From Rhynchopus sp. YZ270_cl-10 (taxonomy: Eukaryota; Euglenozoa; Diplonemea; Diplonemida; Diplonemidae): DNA of 64,000 nucleotides. The translations under genes were made by a program, and so were the position numbers. The stretch's first letter is position 1. Each line of letters begins with the position of its first letter. The notes below the pieces were generated by a model. That model searched no databases. It was given only the letters and a program-made list of their open reading frames with translations, and was not told the DNA's origin. Where the stretch lies: assembly GCA_964035575.1 (NCBI GenBank), contig OZ037886.1, positions 744,001 through 808,000 on the forward strand, read 5' to 3'. This document shows positions 21,795-32,335 of the stretch, one piece after another.

Positions 21795-22304
21795 TGTGGG
21801 GTTACAGACGTGTATATGGTGTAACCACAGATGCTCAAAACACCCGATTTTTACGTTTTTTTGCATTTTTTTTTTGCATTTTTCTTTTTTTTTTTTCTTT
21901 TTCTGTAACCTCTCTCTCTTTTACGGCAGGTGACCGGCATTTTTCGGTGCCCCAAGACCCACCCCAGGGGTCTAAAAATTTTTCGAAAAAAAAAAATTTT
22001 TTTTCAGATTTTGCTAAGGTAAAATGTGACTGAAAATGATCCTCAAAATAGAGGATCCTCAAAATTCCCGTTTTTCCCTTTTTTCCCCTTTCCCCTTAGT
22101 CATTTTTCCCGTTGCCTTGTCGAAAAAAATTTTTTTGGGTCCCAATGGGTACCAACAAAAGACTACAAACAAAAACAAACTTACAAGAGGCCGCCCCGTA
22201 CCCCCTCCAGGCAAATAAAAAAGTAAAAGAATGCCCTTCCTCAGTCCGGAAGTATCACCTCAACCGGTCACCTGCCGTAAAAGAGAGAGAGGTTACAGAA
22301 AAAG

Positions 22305-22347
<43 letters not shown>

Positions 22348-23455
22348 GAAAATTTTTCACAAATTTTGATCCTACGACCACCCACAGGTGACGAAAACTC
22401 GGTTTTCGTGGAAAAAAAAAATTTTTTTTTGGGTCAAACAGCGCCTTGCTTTTTGTATAGCCTTGTACAGAGACGTGTATATGGTGTAACCACAGATGCT
22501 CAAAACACCCGATTTTTGCGTTTTTTTCATTTTTCGGTGCCCCCAGACCCACCCCAGGGGGCCAAAAATTTTTCGAAAAAAAAAATTTTTTTTTCGGATT
22601 TTGCTAAGGTAAAATGTGACTGTGAAAAATGATCCTCAAAATAGGGGATCCTCAAAATTCCCGTTTTTCCCTTTTTTCCCTTTTCCCCTTAGTCATTTTT
22701 CCCGTTGCCTTGTCGAAAAAAAATTTTTTGGCTCAAAAAAAAAAAGTGAAAATTTTTCACAAATTTCGATCCTACGACCACCCACAGGTGACGAAATAGC
22801 TATTTCCCTCCCTCCCGCCAGAGCCCGAGGGCGCCCTTGAGGGAGGTCAGGGCAGCCCGAGGGCCGAAGGCCCGAGGGCGCCCTGACCTCCCGAAAGGGC
22901 AGCCCGAGGGCCAAGGGAGGGAGGGATGTAGCTTTGTGACCCGAAGAGGTCGTTTTCGACCCGAACTGCCTGCAAACAAGCGCTTTTGTGGTGTTTTGTG
23001 TACAAACACGTAGGTTTTTCGGCCCACATGGGTACCATCGTTTGTGGCCTACGGACGCCCAAAAGCATGCGGATACGCTTTTCGAGTCGCAGAAACCAGG
23101 TTGTGGGCCGTTTTAAAAAGTTTTTGGCCGGTTTCAGTCACCAAAACGCACATTCTCTCGCGGGAATTTTTGGTGCTCTCAAGGGAATCCTCTTAGCTCT
23201 CAAGGGAATCCCTTGAGACCTCTGGAGGGTTACAAACTCGATTTTTTTGAAAAAAAAAAAATTTTTTTTTGGTCAAACACGGCCTTGCCTAGCCACTTTT
23301 GGGTATAGTATAGGCTTGTTCAGAGACGTGTATATGGTGTAACCACAGATGGTCAAAACAGCCGATTTTTGCGTTTTTTGGCATTTTTCGGTGCCCCAAG
23401 ACCCACCCCAGGGGGCCAAAAATTTTTCGAAAAAAAAAATTTTTTTTCACCTGAA
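21795..23455. repeat. Repeat cluster upstream of the satellite: three related direct copies
   Basis: The segment ACAGACGTGTATATGGTGTA through CACAGATG, a CCGATTTTT block and GGTGCCCCAAGACCCACCCC followed by CGAAAAAAAAATTTTTTTT occurs at about 21805-22010, 22468-22600 and 23325-23450. A second module with GGATCCTCAAAATTCCCG occurs at 22055 and 22645, and a third with GATCCTACGACCACCCACAG at 22370 and 22770. A TGTAACCTCTCTCTCTTTTA stretch (21904) is inverted at about 22280. Long A and T runs (up to about 40 A at 22304-22345) are interspersed. No gene. Confidence 0.75.
22800..22925. repeat. GC-rich internally repeated hairpin
   Basis: CCCGAGGGCGCCCT, GAGGTCAGGGCAGCCCGAGG and GGCCGAAGGCCCGAGGGC recur in both orientations over about 125 bp. 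It stands out sharply from the A/T-run-rich surroundings. Confidence 0.6.
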
Positions 23456-23511
23456 AATTCATGGATGTAGAAAGTACTTCACGTACTTTTTTTTTAAAAA
23501 AAAAAGTACGT

Positions 23512-23909
23512 GAGACCCTGACACCAGGGTGTCGCTAGTACCCCTTCTTTACACGTGTTTCTCAAGGGTTCAACATGCAAAACAGACGTTTTGGCCGAAA
23601 ACCAGGTTTCTCGGACAGGTAACCGGGTTTCCGGCGAGGGAAACACGCCAGCGGGGTGTGAGAACTATGCGCGATCCACACACGGCTGCGTTTAGTAACC
23701 ACATGTTGCGGTTAACGCGTGTATCGCATATACATAGCGTTGTGTGTATCGTATACGAAGACTGGACTGTGCAACGCACGTGTATACCGTTCCGTAATCA
23801 ACCACACGAGCCAGCGAAGTGTCACAGCGGCGCAAGTGCGGCGGACACGCGATGGCGATATCGGTAGGCTTTTGCAGATACCTGTCACCAAAAAAGACTC
23901 CATAGCACA
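23512..23909 (+). repeat. 398-bp head module, copy 1
   Basis: Single-copy-looking sequence running from GAGACCCTGACACCAGGGTG to the first 38-bp satellite unit. It appears unchanged before arrays 2 and 3. It has balanced composition, an inverted ACACCAGGGTGT near its start, and an internal TAGCGTTGTGTGTATCGTATACG-like stretch (about 23737) resembling a degenerate satellite unit. Its last bases before the array are CTCCATAGCACA. No ATG-initiated gene is supported. The role is unknown; its fixed place before each array suggests an initiation, promoter or recombination function. Confidence 0.8.
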
Positions 23910-26709
23910 GCATGCGTTGTGTGCATCAGAAAACGGGCCGTTCTTAAGCATGCGTTGTATGCATCAGAAAACGGGCCGTTCTTAAGCATGCGTTGTATGC
24001 GTCAGAAAACGGGCCGTTCTTAAGCACGCGTTGTATGCGTCAGAAAACGGGCCGTTCTTAAGCATGCGTTGTGTGCATCAGAAAACGGGCCGTTCTTAAG
24101 CACGCGTTGTATGCGTCAGAAAACGGGCCGTTCTTAAGCATGCGTTGTGTGCATCATAAAACGAGCCGTTCTTAAGCATGCGTTGTATGCATCAGAAAAC
24201 GGGCCGTTCTTAAGCATGCGTTGTATGCGTCAGAAAACGGGCCGTTCTTAAGCATGCGTTGTGTGCATCATAAAACGAGCCGTTCTTAAGCATGCGTTGT
24301 ATGCGTCAGAAAACGGGCCGTTCTTAAGCACGCGTTGTATGCGTCAGAAAACGGGCCGTTCTTAAGCATGCGTTGTATGCGTCAGAAAACGGGCCGTTCT
24401 TAAGCACGCGTTGTATGCGTCAGAAAACGGGCCGTTCTTAAGCATGCGTTGTGTGCATCAGAAAACGGGCCGTACCTAAACACGCGTTGTATTCGTCAGA
24501 AAACGAGCCGTTCTTAAGCACGCGTTGTGTGCGTCAGAAAACGGGCCGTTCTTAAGCACGCGTTGTATGCATCAGAAAACGGGCCGTTCTTAAGCATGCG
24601 TTGTATGCGTCAGAAAACGGGCCGTTCTTAAGCATGCGTTGCATGCATCAGAAAACTGCCCGTTCTTAAGCACGCGTGGTATGCGTCAGAAAACGGGCCG
24701 TTCTTAAGCATGCGTTGTATGCGTCAGAAAACGGGCCGTTCTTAAGCATGCGTTGTATGCATCAGAAAACTGCCCGTTCTTAAGCACGCGTTGTATGCAT
24801 CAGAAAACGGGCCGTTCTTAAGCATGCGTTGTATGCATCAGAAAACTGCCCGTTCTTAAGCACGCGTTGTATGCATCAGAAAACGGGCCGTTCTTAAGCA
24901 TGCGTTGTTTGAGTCAGAAAACGAGCCGTTCTTAAGCACGCGTTGTATGCATCAGAAAACGGGCCGTTCTTAAGCATGCGTTGTATGCATCAGAAAACGG
25001 GCCGTTCTTAAGCACGCGTTGTATGCATCAGAAAACGGGCCGTTCTTAAGCATGCGTTGTATGCGTCAGAACACGGGCCGTTCTTAAGCATGCGTTGTAT
25101 GCGTCAGAAAACGGGCCGTTCTTAAGCATGCGTTGTATGCATCAGAAAACGGGCCGTTCTTAAGCACGCGTGGTATGCGTCAGAAAACGGGCCGTTCTTA
25201 AGCATGCGTTGTATGCGTCAGAAAACGGGCCGTTCTTAAGCATGCGTTGTATGCATCAGAAAACTGCCCGTTCTTAAGCACGCGTTGTATGCATCAGAAA
25301 ACGGGCCGTTCTTAAGCATGCGTTGTATGCATCAGAAAACTGCCCGTTCTTAAGCACGCGTTGTATGCATCAGAAAACGGGCCGTTCTTAAGCATGCGTT
25401 GTTTGAGTCAGAAAACGAGCCGTTCTTAAGCACGCGTTGTATGCATCAGAAAACGGGCCGTTCTTAAGCATGCGTTGTATGCATCAGAAAACGGGCCGTT
25501 CTTAAGCACGCGTTGTATGCATCAGAAAACGGGCCGTTCTTAAGCATGCGTTGTATGCGTCAGAACACGGGCCGTTCTTAAGCATGCGTTGTATGCGTCA
25601 GAAAACGGGCCGTTCTTAAGCATGCGTTGTATGCGTCAGAACACGGGCCGTTCTTAAGCATGCGTTGTATGCTTCAGAAAACGGGCCGTTCTTAAGCACG
25701 CGTTGTATGCATCAGAAAACGGGCCGTTCTTAAGCATGCGTTGTATGCATCAGAAAACGGGCCGTTCTTAAGCACGCGTTGTATGCATCAGAAAACTGCC
25801 CGTTCTTAAGCACGCGTTGTATGCATCAGAAAACGGGCCGTTCTTAAGCATGCGTTGTATGCTTCAGAAAACGGGCCGTTCTTAAGCACGCGTTGTATGC
25901 ATCAGAAAACGGGCCGTTCTTAAGCATGCGTTGTATGCGTCAGAAAACGGGCCGTTCTTAAGCATGCGTTGTATGCATCAGAAAACGGGCCGTTCTTAAG
26001 CACGCGTTGTATGCATCAGAAAACGGGCCGTTCTTAAGCATGCGTTGTATGCTTCAGAAAACGGGTCGTTCTTAAGCACGCGTTGTATGCATCAGAAAAC
26101 GGGCCGTTCTTAAGCATGCGTTGTATGCGTCAGAAAACGGGCCGTTCTTTAGCACGCGTTGTATGCGTCAGAAAACGGGCCGTTCTTAAGCATGCGTTGT
26201 ATGCGTCAGAAAACGAGCCGTTCTTAAGCCTGCGTTGTATGCATCAGAAAACGGGCCGTTCTTAAGCTCGCGTTGTATGCGTAAGAAAACGGGCCGTTCT
26301 TAAGCACGCGTTGTATTCGTCAGAAAACGGGCCGTTCTTAAGCTCGCGTTGTATGCGTCAGAAAACGGGCCGTTCTTAAGCTCGCGTTGTATGCGTCAGA
26401 AAACGAGCCGTTCTTAAGCACGCGTTGTATGCATCAGAAAACGGGCAGTTCTTAAGCATGCGTTGTATGCGTCAGAAAACGGGCCGTTCTTAAGCATGCG
26501 TTGTATGCATCAGAAAACGGGCCGTTCTTAAGCACGCGTTGTATGCATCAGAAAACGGGCCGTTCTTAAGCATGCGTTGTATGCGTCAGAAAACGGGCCG
26601 TTCTTAAGCATGCGTTGTATGCGTCAGAACACGGGCCGTTCTTAAGCATGCGTTGTACGCATCAGAAAACGGGCCGTTCTTAAGCATGCGTTGTATGCGT
26701 CAGAAAACG
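23910..26709 (+). repeat. 38-bp satellite, array 1 (about 74 units)
   Basis: Head-to-tail units of exactly 38 bp, each made of a GCATGCGTTGT-like part, ATGC(A/G), TCAGAAAACGGGCCGTT and CTTAAG. Variation is concentrated at a few positions: GCAT/GCAC/GCTC/GCCT before GCGTT, TGTATGC/TGTGTGC/TGTATTC, ATC/GTC/TTC, and CGGGCC/CGAGCC or CTGCCC. A 13-unit block is duplicated (the rare GTTGTTTGAG unit at 24904 and 25398, 494 bp apart). 38 is not divisible by 3 and CTTAAG supplies a TAA every third unit, so no long frame exists. The array ends at CAGAAAACG, before the TTAAACGTTAAA of the spacer. Confidence 0.95.
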
Positions 26710-27458
26710 TTAAACGTTAAAAAAAAAAGTAAAAAAGTACGTGACGAAAAATGAAAAAAAAAAGTACTTTTTTTTTTTTGAAAAAAAAAAAGTACTTTTT
26801 TACCCATTTGGGTGTGGGTTCATATTTCGTGAAAATTTTAGCCACTAAAATTTTGTCCATTTTTCTGTATATCCCCCACCACAGAATGGGCGGATTCCGG
26901 AAATGCAAATGCGGGTGTTTTCGGGCATTTTTATGGCCGAAAACGCTCCAATATTTTCACGTACGTTGATTTTCACGTGAAAAAAAAAGTACTTTTTTTC
27001 GTTTTTTTTTCGAAATCACGTAAATCACGTAAAATATTTTTTCAAAAAACGTCACGTACGTGAAGTATCACGTAACCCGATTTTTGGAAAAAAAGTACTT
27101 TTTTTTCGTCACGTACTTTCTACATCCATGAAAATTGCCTTGTCAAAAAAAAAATTTTTTTTTTTGAAAAAAAAAAATGGCAAAGACAAAGGGAAAAACG
27201 GGAGAAACGGGAAAAACGGGAAATTTGAACACCCTCCCTAGAAAACACTTGTGTTTTCTTGTTCTTAAAGGTTGCTTCTCTCGCCACTTCAGTCCCTCAC
27301 CCTCAGTCTTACCCCCCCTCTAACCCCCCCTGCTGGAGCCGACCACAAACCAGATTTTTTTTCAGGGAGTAGCTTCGCCCAGCCGAAAAAGCATTGTCTT
27401 TGCAAAGATCGGACATTTTTTGGGGGGTGTACAGGCTCAGCGAAGCTGGGGCCCCAGA
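26710..27458 (+). repeat. 749-bp spacer, copy 1
   Basis: The first half is a set of A/T-run hairpins around AAGTACTTTTT, GTACGTGA and CACGTAC motifs. The second half is more mixed, with GGAAAAACGGGA repeats, a GAAAACACTTGTGTTTTC palindrome (27241) and a C-rich stretch. It repeats at 31189 with an offset of exactly 4,479 bp and no difference that I noticed. Parts of its first half (CTTTCTACATCCATG) are the complement of sequence just before head 1 (23457-23475). Confidence 0.9.
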
Positions 27459-27856
27459 GAGACCCTGACACCAGGGTGTCGCTAGTACCCCTTCTTTACA
27501 CGTGTTTCTCAAGGGTTCAACATGCAAAACAGACGTTTTGGCCGAAAACCAGGTTTCTCGGACAGGTAACCGGGTTTCCGGCGAGGGAAACACGCCAGCG
27601 GGGTGTGAGAACTATGCGCGATCCACACACGGCTGCGTTTAGTAACCACATGTTGCGGTTAACGCGTGTATCGCATATACATAGCGTTGTGTGTATCGTA
27701 TACGAAGACTGGACTGTGCAACGCACGTGTATACCGTTCCGTAATCAACCACACGAGCCAGCGAAGTGTCACAGCGGCGCAAGTGCGGCGGACACGCGAT
27801 GGCGATATCGGTAGGCTTTTGCAGATACCTGTCACCAAAAAAGACTCCATAGCACA
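27459..27856 (+). repeat. 398-bp head module, copy 2
   Basis: Same sequence as 23512-23909 at an offset of 3,947 bp. In this copy the sequence before it is the spacer (GGGGCCCCAGA), not the poly-A/T hairpin seen before copy 1, so the left limit of the module is set by comparing the two contexts. Confidence 0.9.
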
Positions 27857-30800
27857 GCATGCGTTGTGTGCATCAGAAAACGGGCCGTTCTTAAGCATGC
27901 GTTGTATGCATCAGAAAACGGGCCGTTCTTAAGCATGCGTTGTGTGCATCAGAAAACGGGCCGTTCTTAAGCATGCGTTGTATGCGTCAGAAAACGGGCC
28001 GTTCTTAAGCACGCGTTGTATGCGTCAGAAAACGGGCCGTTCTTAAGCATGCGTTGTGTGCATCAGAAAACGGGCCGTTCTTAAGCACGCGTTGTATGCG
28101 TCAGAAAACGGGCCGTTCTTAAGCATGCGTTGTATGCATCAGAAAACGGGCCGTTCTTAAGCATGCGTTGTGTGCATCATAAAACGAGCCGTTCTTAAGC
28201 ATGCGTTGTATGCATCAGAAAACGGGCCGTTCTTAAGCATGCGTTGTGTGCATCATAAAACGAGCCGTTCTTAAGCATGCGTTGTATGCGTCAGAAAACG
28301 GGCCGTTCTTAAGCACGCGTTGTATGCGTCAGAAAACGGGCCGTTCTTAAGCATGCGTTGTATGCGTCAGAAAACGGGCCGTTCTTAAGCACGCGTTGTA
28401 TGCGTCAGAAAACGGGCCGTTCTTAAGCATGCGTTGTGTGCATCAGAAAACGGGCCGTACCTAAACACGCGTTGTATTCGTCAGAAAACGAGCCGTTCTT
28501 AAGCACGCGTTGTGTGCGTCAGAAAACGGGCCGTTCTTAAGCACGCGTTGTATGCATCAGAAAACGGGCCGTTCTTAAGCATGCGTTGTATGCGTCAGAA
28601 AACAGGCCGTTCTTAAGCATGCGTTGCATGCATCAGAAAACTGCCCGTTCTTAAGCACGCGTGGTATGCGTCAGAAAACGGGCCGTTCTTAAGCATGCGT
28701 TGTATGCGTCAGAAAACGGGCCGTTCTTAAGCATGCGTTGTATGCATCAGAAAACGGGCCGTTCTTAAGCACGCGTTGTATGCATCAGAAAACGGGCCGT
28801 TCTTAAGCATGCGTTGTATGCGTCAGAAAACGGGCCGTTCTTAAGCATGCGTTGTATGCATCAGAAAACGGGCCGTTCTTAAGCACGCGTTGTATGCATC
28901 AGAAAACGGGCCGTTCTTAAGCATGCGTTGTATGCTTCAGAAAACGGGCCGTTCTTAAGCACGCGTTGTATGCATCAGAAAACGGGCCGTTCTTAAGCAC
29001 GCGTTGTATGCGTCAGAAAACGGGCCGTTCTTAAGCATGCGTTGTATGCGTCAGAAAACGAGCCGTTCTTAAGCCTGCGTTGTATGCATCAGAAAACGTG
29101 CCGTTCTTAAGCTCGCGTTGTATGCGTAAGAAAACGGGCCGTTCTTAAGCACGCGTTGTATTCGTCAGAAAACGGGCCGTTCTTAAGCTCGCGTTGTATG
29201 CGTCAGAAAACGAGCCGTTCTTAAGCACGCGTTGTATGCATCAGAAAACGGGCCGTTCTTAAGCATGCGTTGTATGCGTCAGAAAACGGGCCGTTCTTAA
29301 GCATGCGTTGTATGCGTCAGAACACGGGCCGTTCTTAAGCATGCGTTGTACGCATCAGAAAACGGGCCGTTCTTAAGCATGCGTTGTATGCGTCAGAAAA
29401 CGGGCCGTTCTTAAGCATGCGTTGTGTGCATCAGAAAACGGGCCGTACCTAAACACGCGTTGTATTCGTCAGAAAACGAGCCGTTCTTAAGCACGCGTTG
29501 TGTGCGTCAGAAAACGGGCCGTTCTTAAGCACGCGTTGTATGCATCAGAAAACGGGCCGTTCTTAAGCATGCGTTGTATGCGTCAGAAAACGGGCCGTTC
29601 TTAAGCATGCGTTGCATGCATCAGAAAACTGCCCGTTCTTAAGCACGCGTGGTATGCGTCAGAAAACGGGCCGTTCTTAAGCATGCGTTGTATGCGTCAG
29701 AAAACGGGCCGTTCTTAAGCATGCGTTGTATGCATCAGAAAACTGCCCGTTCTTAAGCACGCGTTGTATGCATCAGAAAACGGGCCGTTCTTAAGCATGC
29801 GTTGTATGCATCAGAAAACTGCCCGTTCTTAAGCACGCGTTGTATGCATCAGAAAACGGGCCGTTCTTAAGCATGCGTTGTATGAGTCAGAAAACGAGCC
29901 GTTCTTAAGCACGCGTTGTATGCATCAGAAAACGGGCCGTTCTTAAGCATGCGTTGTATGCATCAGAAAACGGGCCGTTCTTAAGCACGCGTTGTATGCA
30001 TCAGAAAACGGGCCGTTCTTAAGCATGCGTTGTATGCGTCAGAACACGGGCCGTTCTTAAGCATGCGTTGTATGCGTCAGAAAACGGGCCGTTCTTAAGC
30101 ATGCGTTGTATGCGTCAGAACACGGGCCGTTCTTAAGCATGCGTTGTATGCTTCAGAAAACGGGCCGTTCTTAAGCACGCGTTGTATGCATCAGAAAACG
30201 GGCCGTTCTTAAGCATGCGTTGTATGCATCAGAAAACGGGCCGTTCTTAAGCACGCGTTGTATGCATCAGAAAACTGCCCGTTCTTAAGCACGCGTTGTA
30301 TGCATCAGAAAACGGGCCGTTCTTAAGCATGCGTTGTATGCTTCAGAAAACGGGCCGTTCTTAAGCACGCGTTGTATGCATCAGAAAACGGGCCGTTCTT
30401 AAGCATGCGTTGTATGCGTCAGAAAACGGGCCGTTCTTAAGCATGCGTTGTATGCATCAGAAAACGGGCCGTTCTTAAGCACGCGTTGTATGCATCAGAA
30501 AACGGGCCGTTCTTAAGCATGCGTTGTATGCTTCAGAAAACGGGTCGTTCTTAAGCACGCGTTGTATGCATCAGAAAACGGGCCGTTCTTAAGCATGCGT
30601 TGTATGCGTCAGAAAACGGGCCGTTCTTTAGCACGCGTTGTATGCGTCAGAAAACGGGCCGTTCTTAAGCATGCGTTGTATGCGTCAGAAAACGAGCCGT
30701 TCTTAAGCCTGCGTTGTATGCATCAGAAAACGGGCCGTTCTTAAGCTCGCGTTGTATGCGTAAGAAAACGGGCCGTTCTTAAGCACGCGTTGTATTCGTC

Positions 30801-31188
30801 AGAAAACGGGCCGTTCTTAAGCTCGCGTTGTATGCGTCAGAAAACGGGCCGTTCTTAAGCTCGCGTTGTATGCGTCAGAAAACGAGCCGTTCTTAAGCAC
30901 GCGTTGTATGCATCAGAAAACGGGCCGTTCTTAAGCATGCGTTGTATGCGTCAGAAAACGGGCCGTTCTTAAGCATGCGTTGTATGCATCAGAAAACGGG
31001 CCGTTCTTAAGCACGCGTTGTATGCATCAGAAAACGGGCCGTTCTTAAGCATGCGTTGTATGCGTCAGAAAACGGGCCGTTCTTAAGCATGCGTTGTATG
31101 CGTCAGAACACGGGCCGTTCTTAAGCATGCGTTGTACGCATCAGAAAACGGGCCGTTCTTAAGCATGCGTTGTATGCGTCAGAAAACG
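27857..31188 (+). repeat. 38-bp satellite, array 2 (about 88 units)
   Basis: Same unit and variant spectrum as array 1. The rare CGTACCTAAAC unit marks a 26-unit internal duplication (28456 and 29444, 988 bp apart). The first roughly 0.9 kb matches the start of array 3 unit for unit (the private ACAGGCCG variant at 28604 and 33083), and the last part matches the end of array 1 at the same 4,479-bp offset. Confidence 0.95.
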
Positions 31189-31937
31189 TTAAACGTTAAA
31201 AAAAAAAGTAAAAAAGTACGTGACGAAAAATGAAAAAAAAAAGTACTTTTTTTTTTTTGAAAAAAAAAAAGTACTTTTTTACCCATTTGGGTGTGGGTTC
31301 ATATTTCGTGAAAATTTTAGCCACTAAAATTTTGTCCATTTTTCTGTATATCCCCCACCACAGAATGGGCGGATTCCGGAAATGCAAATGCGGGTGTTTT
31401 CGGGCATTTTTATGGCCGAAAACGCTCCAATATTTTCACGTACGTTGATTTTCACGTGAAAAAAAAAGTACTTTTTTTCGTTTTTTTTTCGAAATCACGT
31501 AAATCACGTAAAATATTTTTTCAAAAAACGTCACGTACGTGAAGTATCACGTAACCCGATTTTTGGAAAAAAAGTACTTTTTTTTCGTCACGTACTTTCT
31601 ACATCCATGAAAATTGCCTTGTCAAAAAAAAAATTTTTTTTTTTGAAAAAAAAAAATGGCAAAGACAAAGGGAAAAACGGGAGAAACGGGAAAAACGGGA
31701 AATTTGAACACCCTCCCTAGAAAACACTTGTGTTTTCTTGTTCTTAAAGGTTGCTTCTCTCGCCACTTCAGTCCCTCACCCTCAGTCTTACCCCCCCTCT
31801 AACCCCCCCTGCTGGAGCCGACCACAAACCAGATTTTTTTTCAGGGAGTAGCTTCGCCCAGCCGAAAAAGCATTGTCTTTGCAAAGATCGGACATTTTTT
31901 GGGGGGTGTACAGGCTCAGCGAAGCTGGGGCCCCAGA
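31189..31937 (+). repeat. 749-bp spacer, copy 2
   Basis: Exact-looking copy of 26710-27458, with the same A/T hairpins, homopolymer lengths and C-rich tail. Unchanged homopolymer lengths imply either very recent duplication, homogenisation or a collapsed/expanded assembly. Confidence 0.9.
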
Positions 31938-32335
31938 GAGACCCTGACACCAGGGTGTCGCTAGTACCCCTTCTTTACACGTGTTTCTCAAGGGTTCAAC
32001 ATGCAAAACAGACGTTTTGGCCGAAAACCAGGTTTCTCGGACAGGTAACCGGGTTTCCGGCGAGGGAAACACGCCAGCGGGGTGTGAGAACTATGCGCGA
32101 TCCACACACGGCTGCGTTTAGTAACCACATGTTGCGGTTAACGCGTGTATCGCATATACATAGCGTTGTGTGTATCGTATACGAAGACTGGACTGTGCAA
32201 CGCACGTGTATACCGTTCCGTAATCAACCACACGAGCCAGCGAAGTGTCACAGCGGCGCAAGTGCGGCGGACACGCGATGGCGATATCGGTAGGCTTTTG
32301 CAGATACCTGTCACCAAAAAAGACTCCATAGCACA
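31938..32335 (+). repeat. 398-bp head module, copy 3
   Basis: Third identical-looking copy of the head, 4,479 bp after copy 2, leading into the longest array. Confidence 0.9.

Noticed and set aside
27272-27814. 180-codon frame across the spacer/head junction, also at 31751-32293
   Set aside because: Starts with TTG, has no ATG near the start, no recognisable domain, and copy 1 of the head lacks the same upstream part. Identity between copies follows from the duplication.
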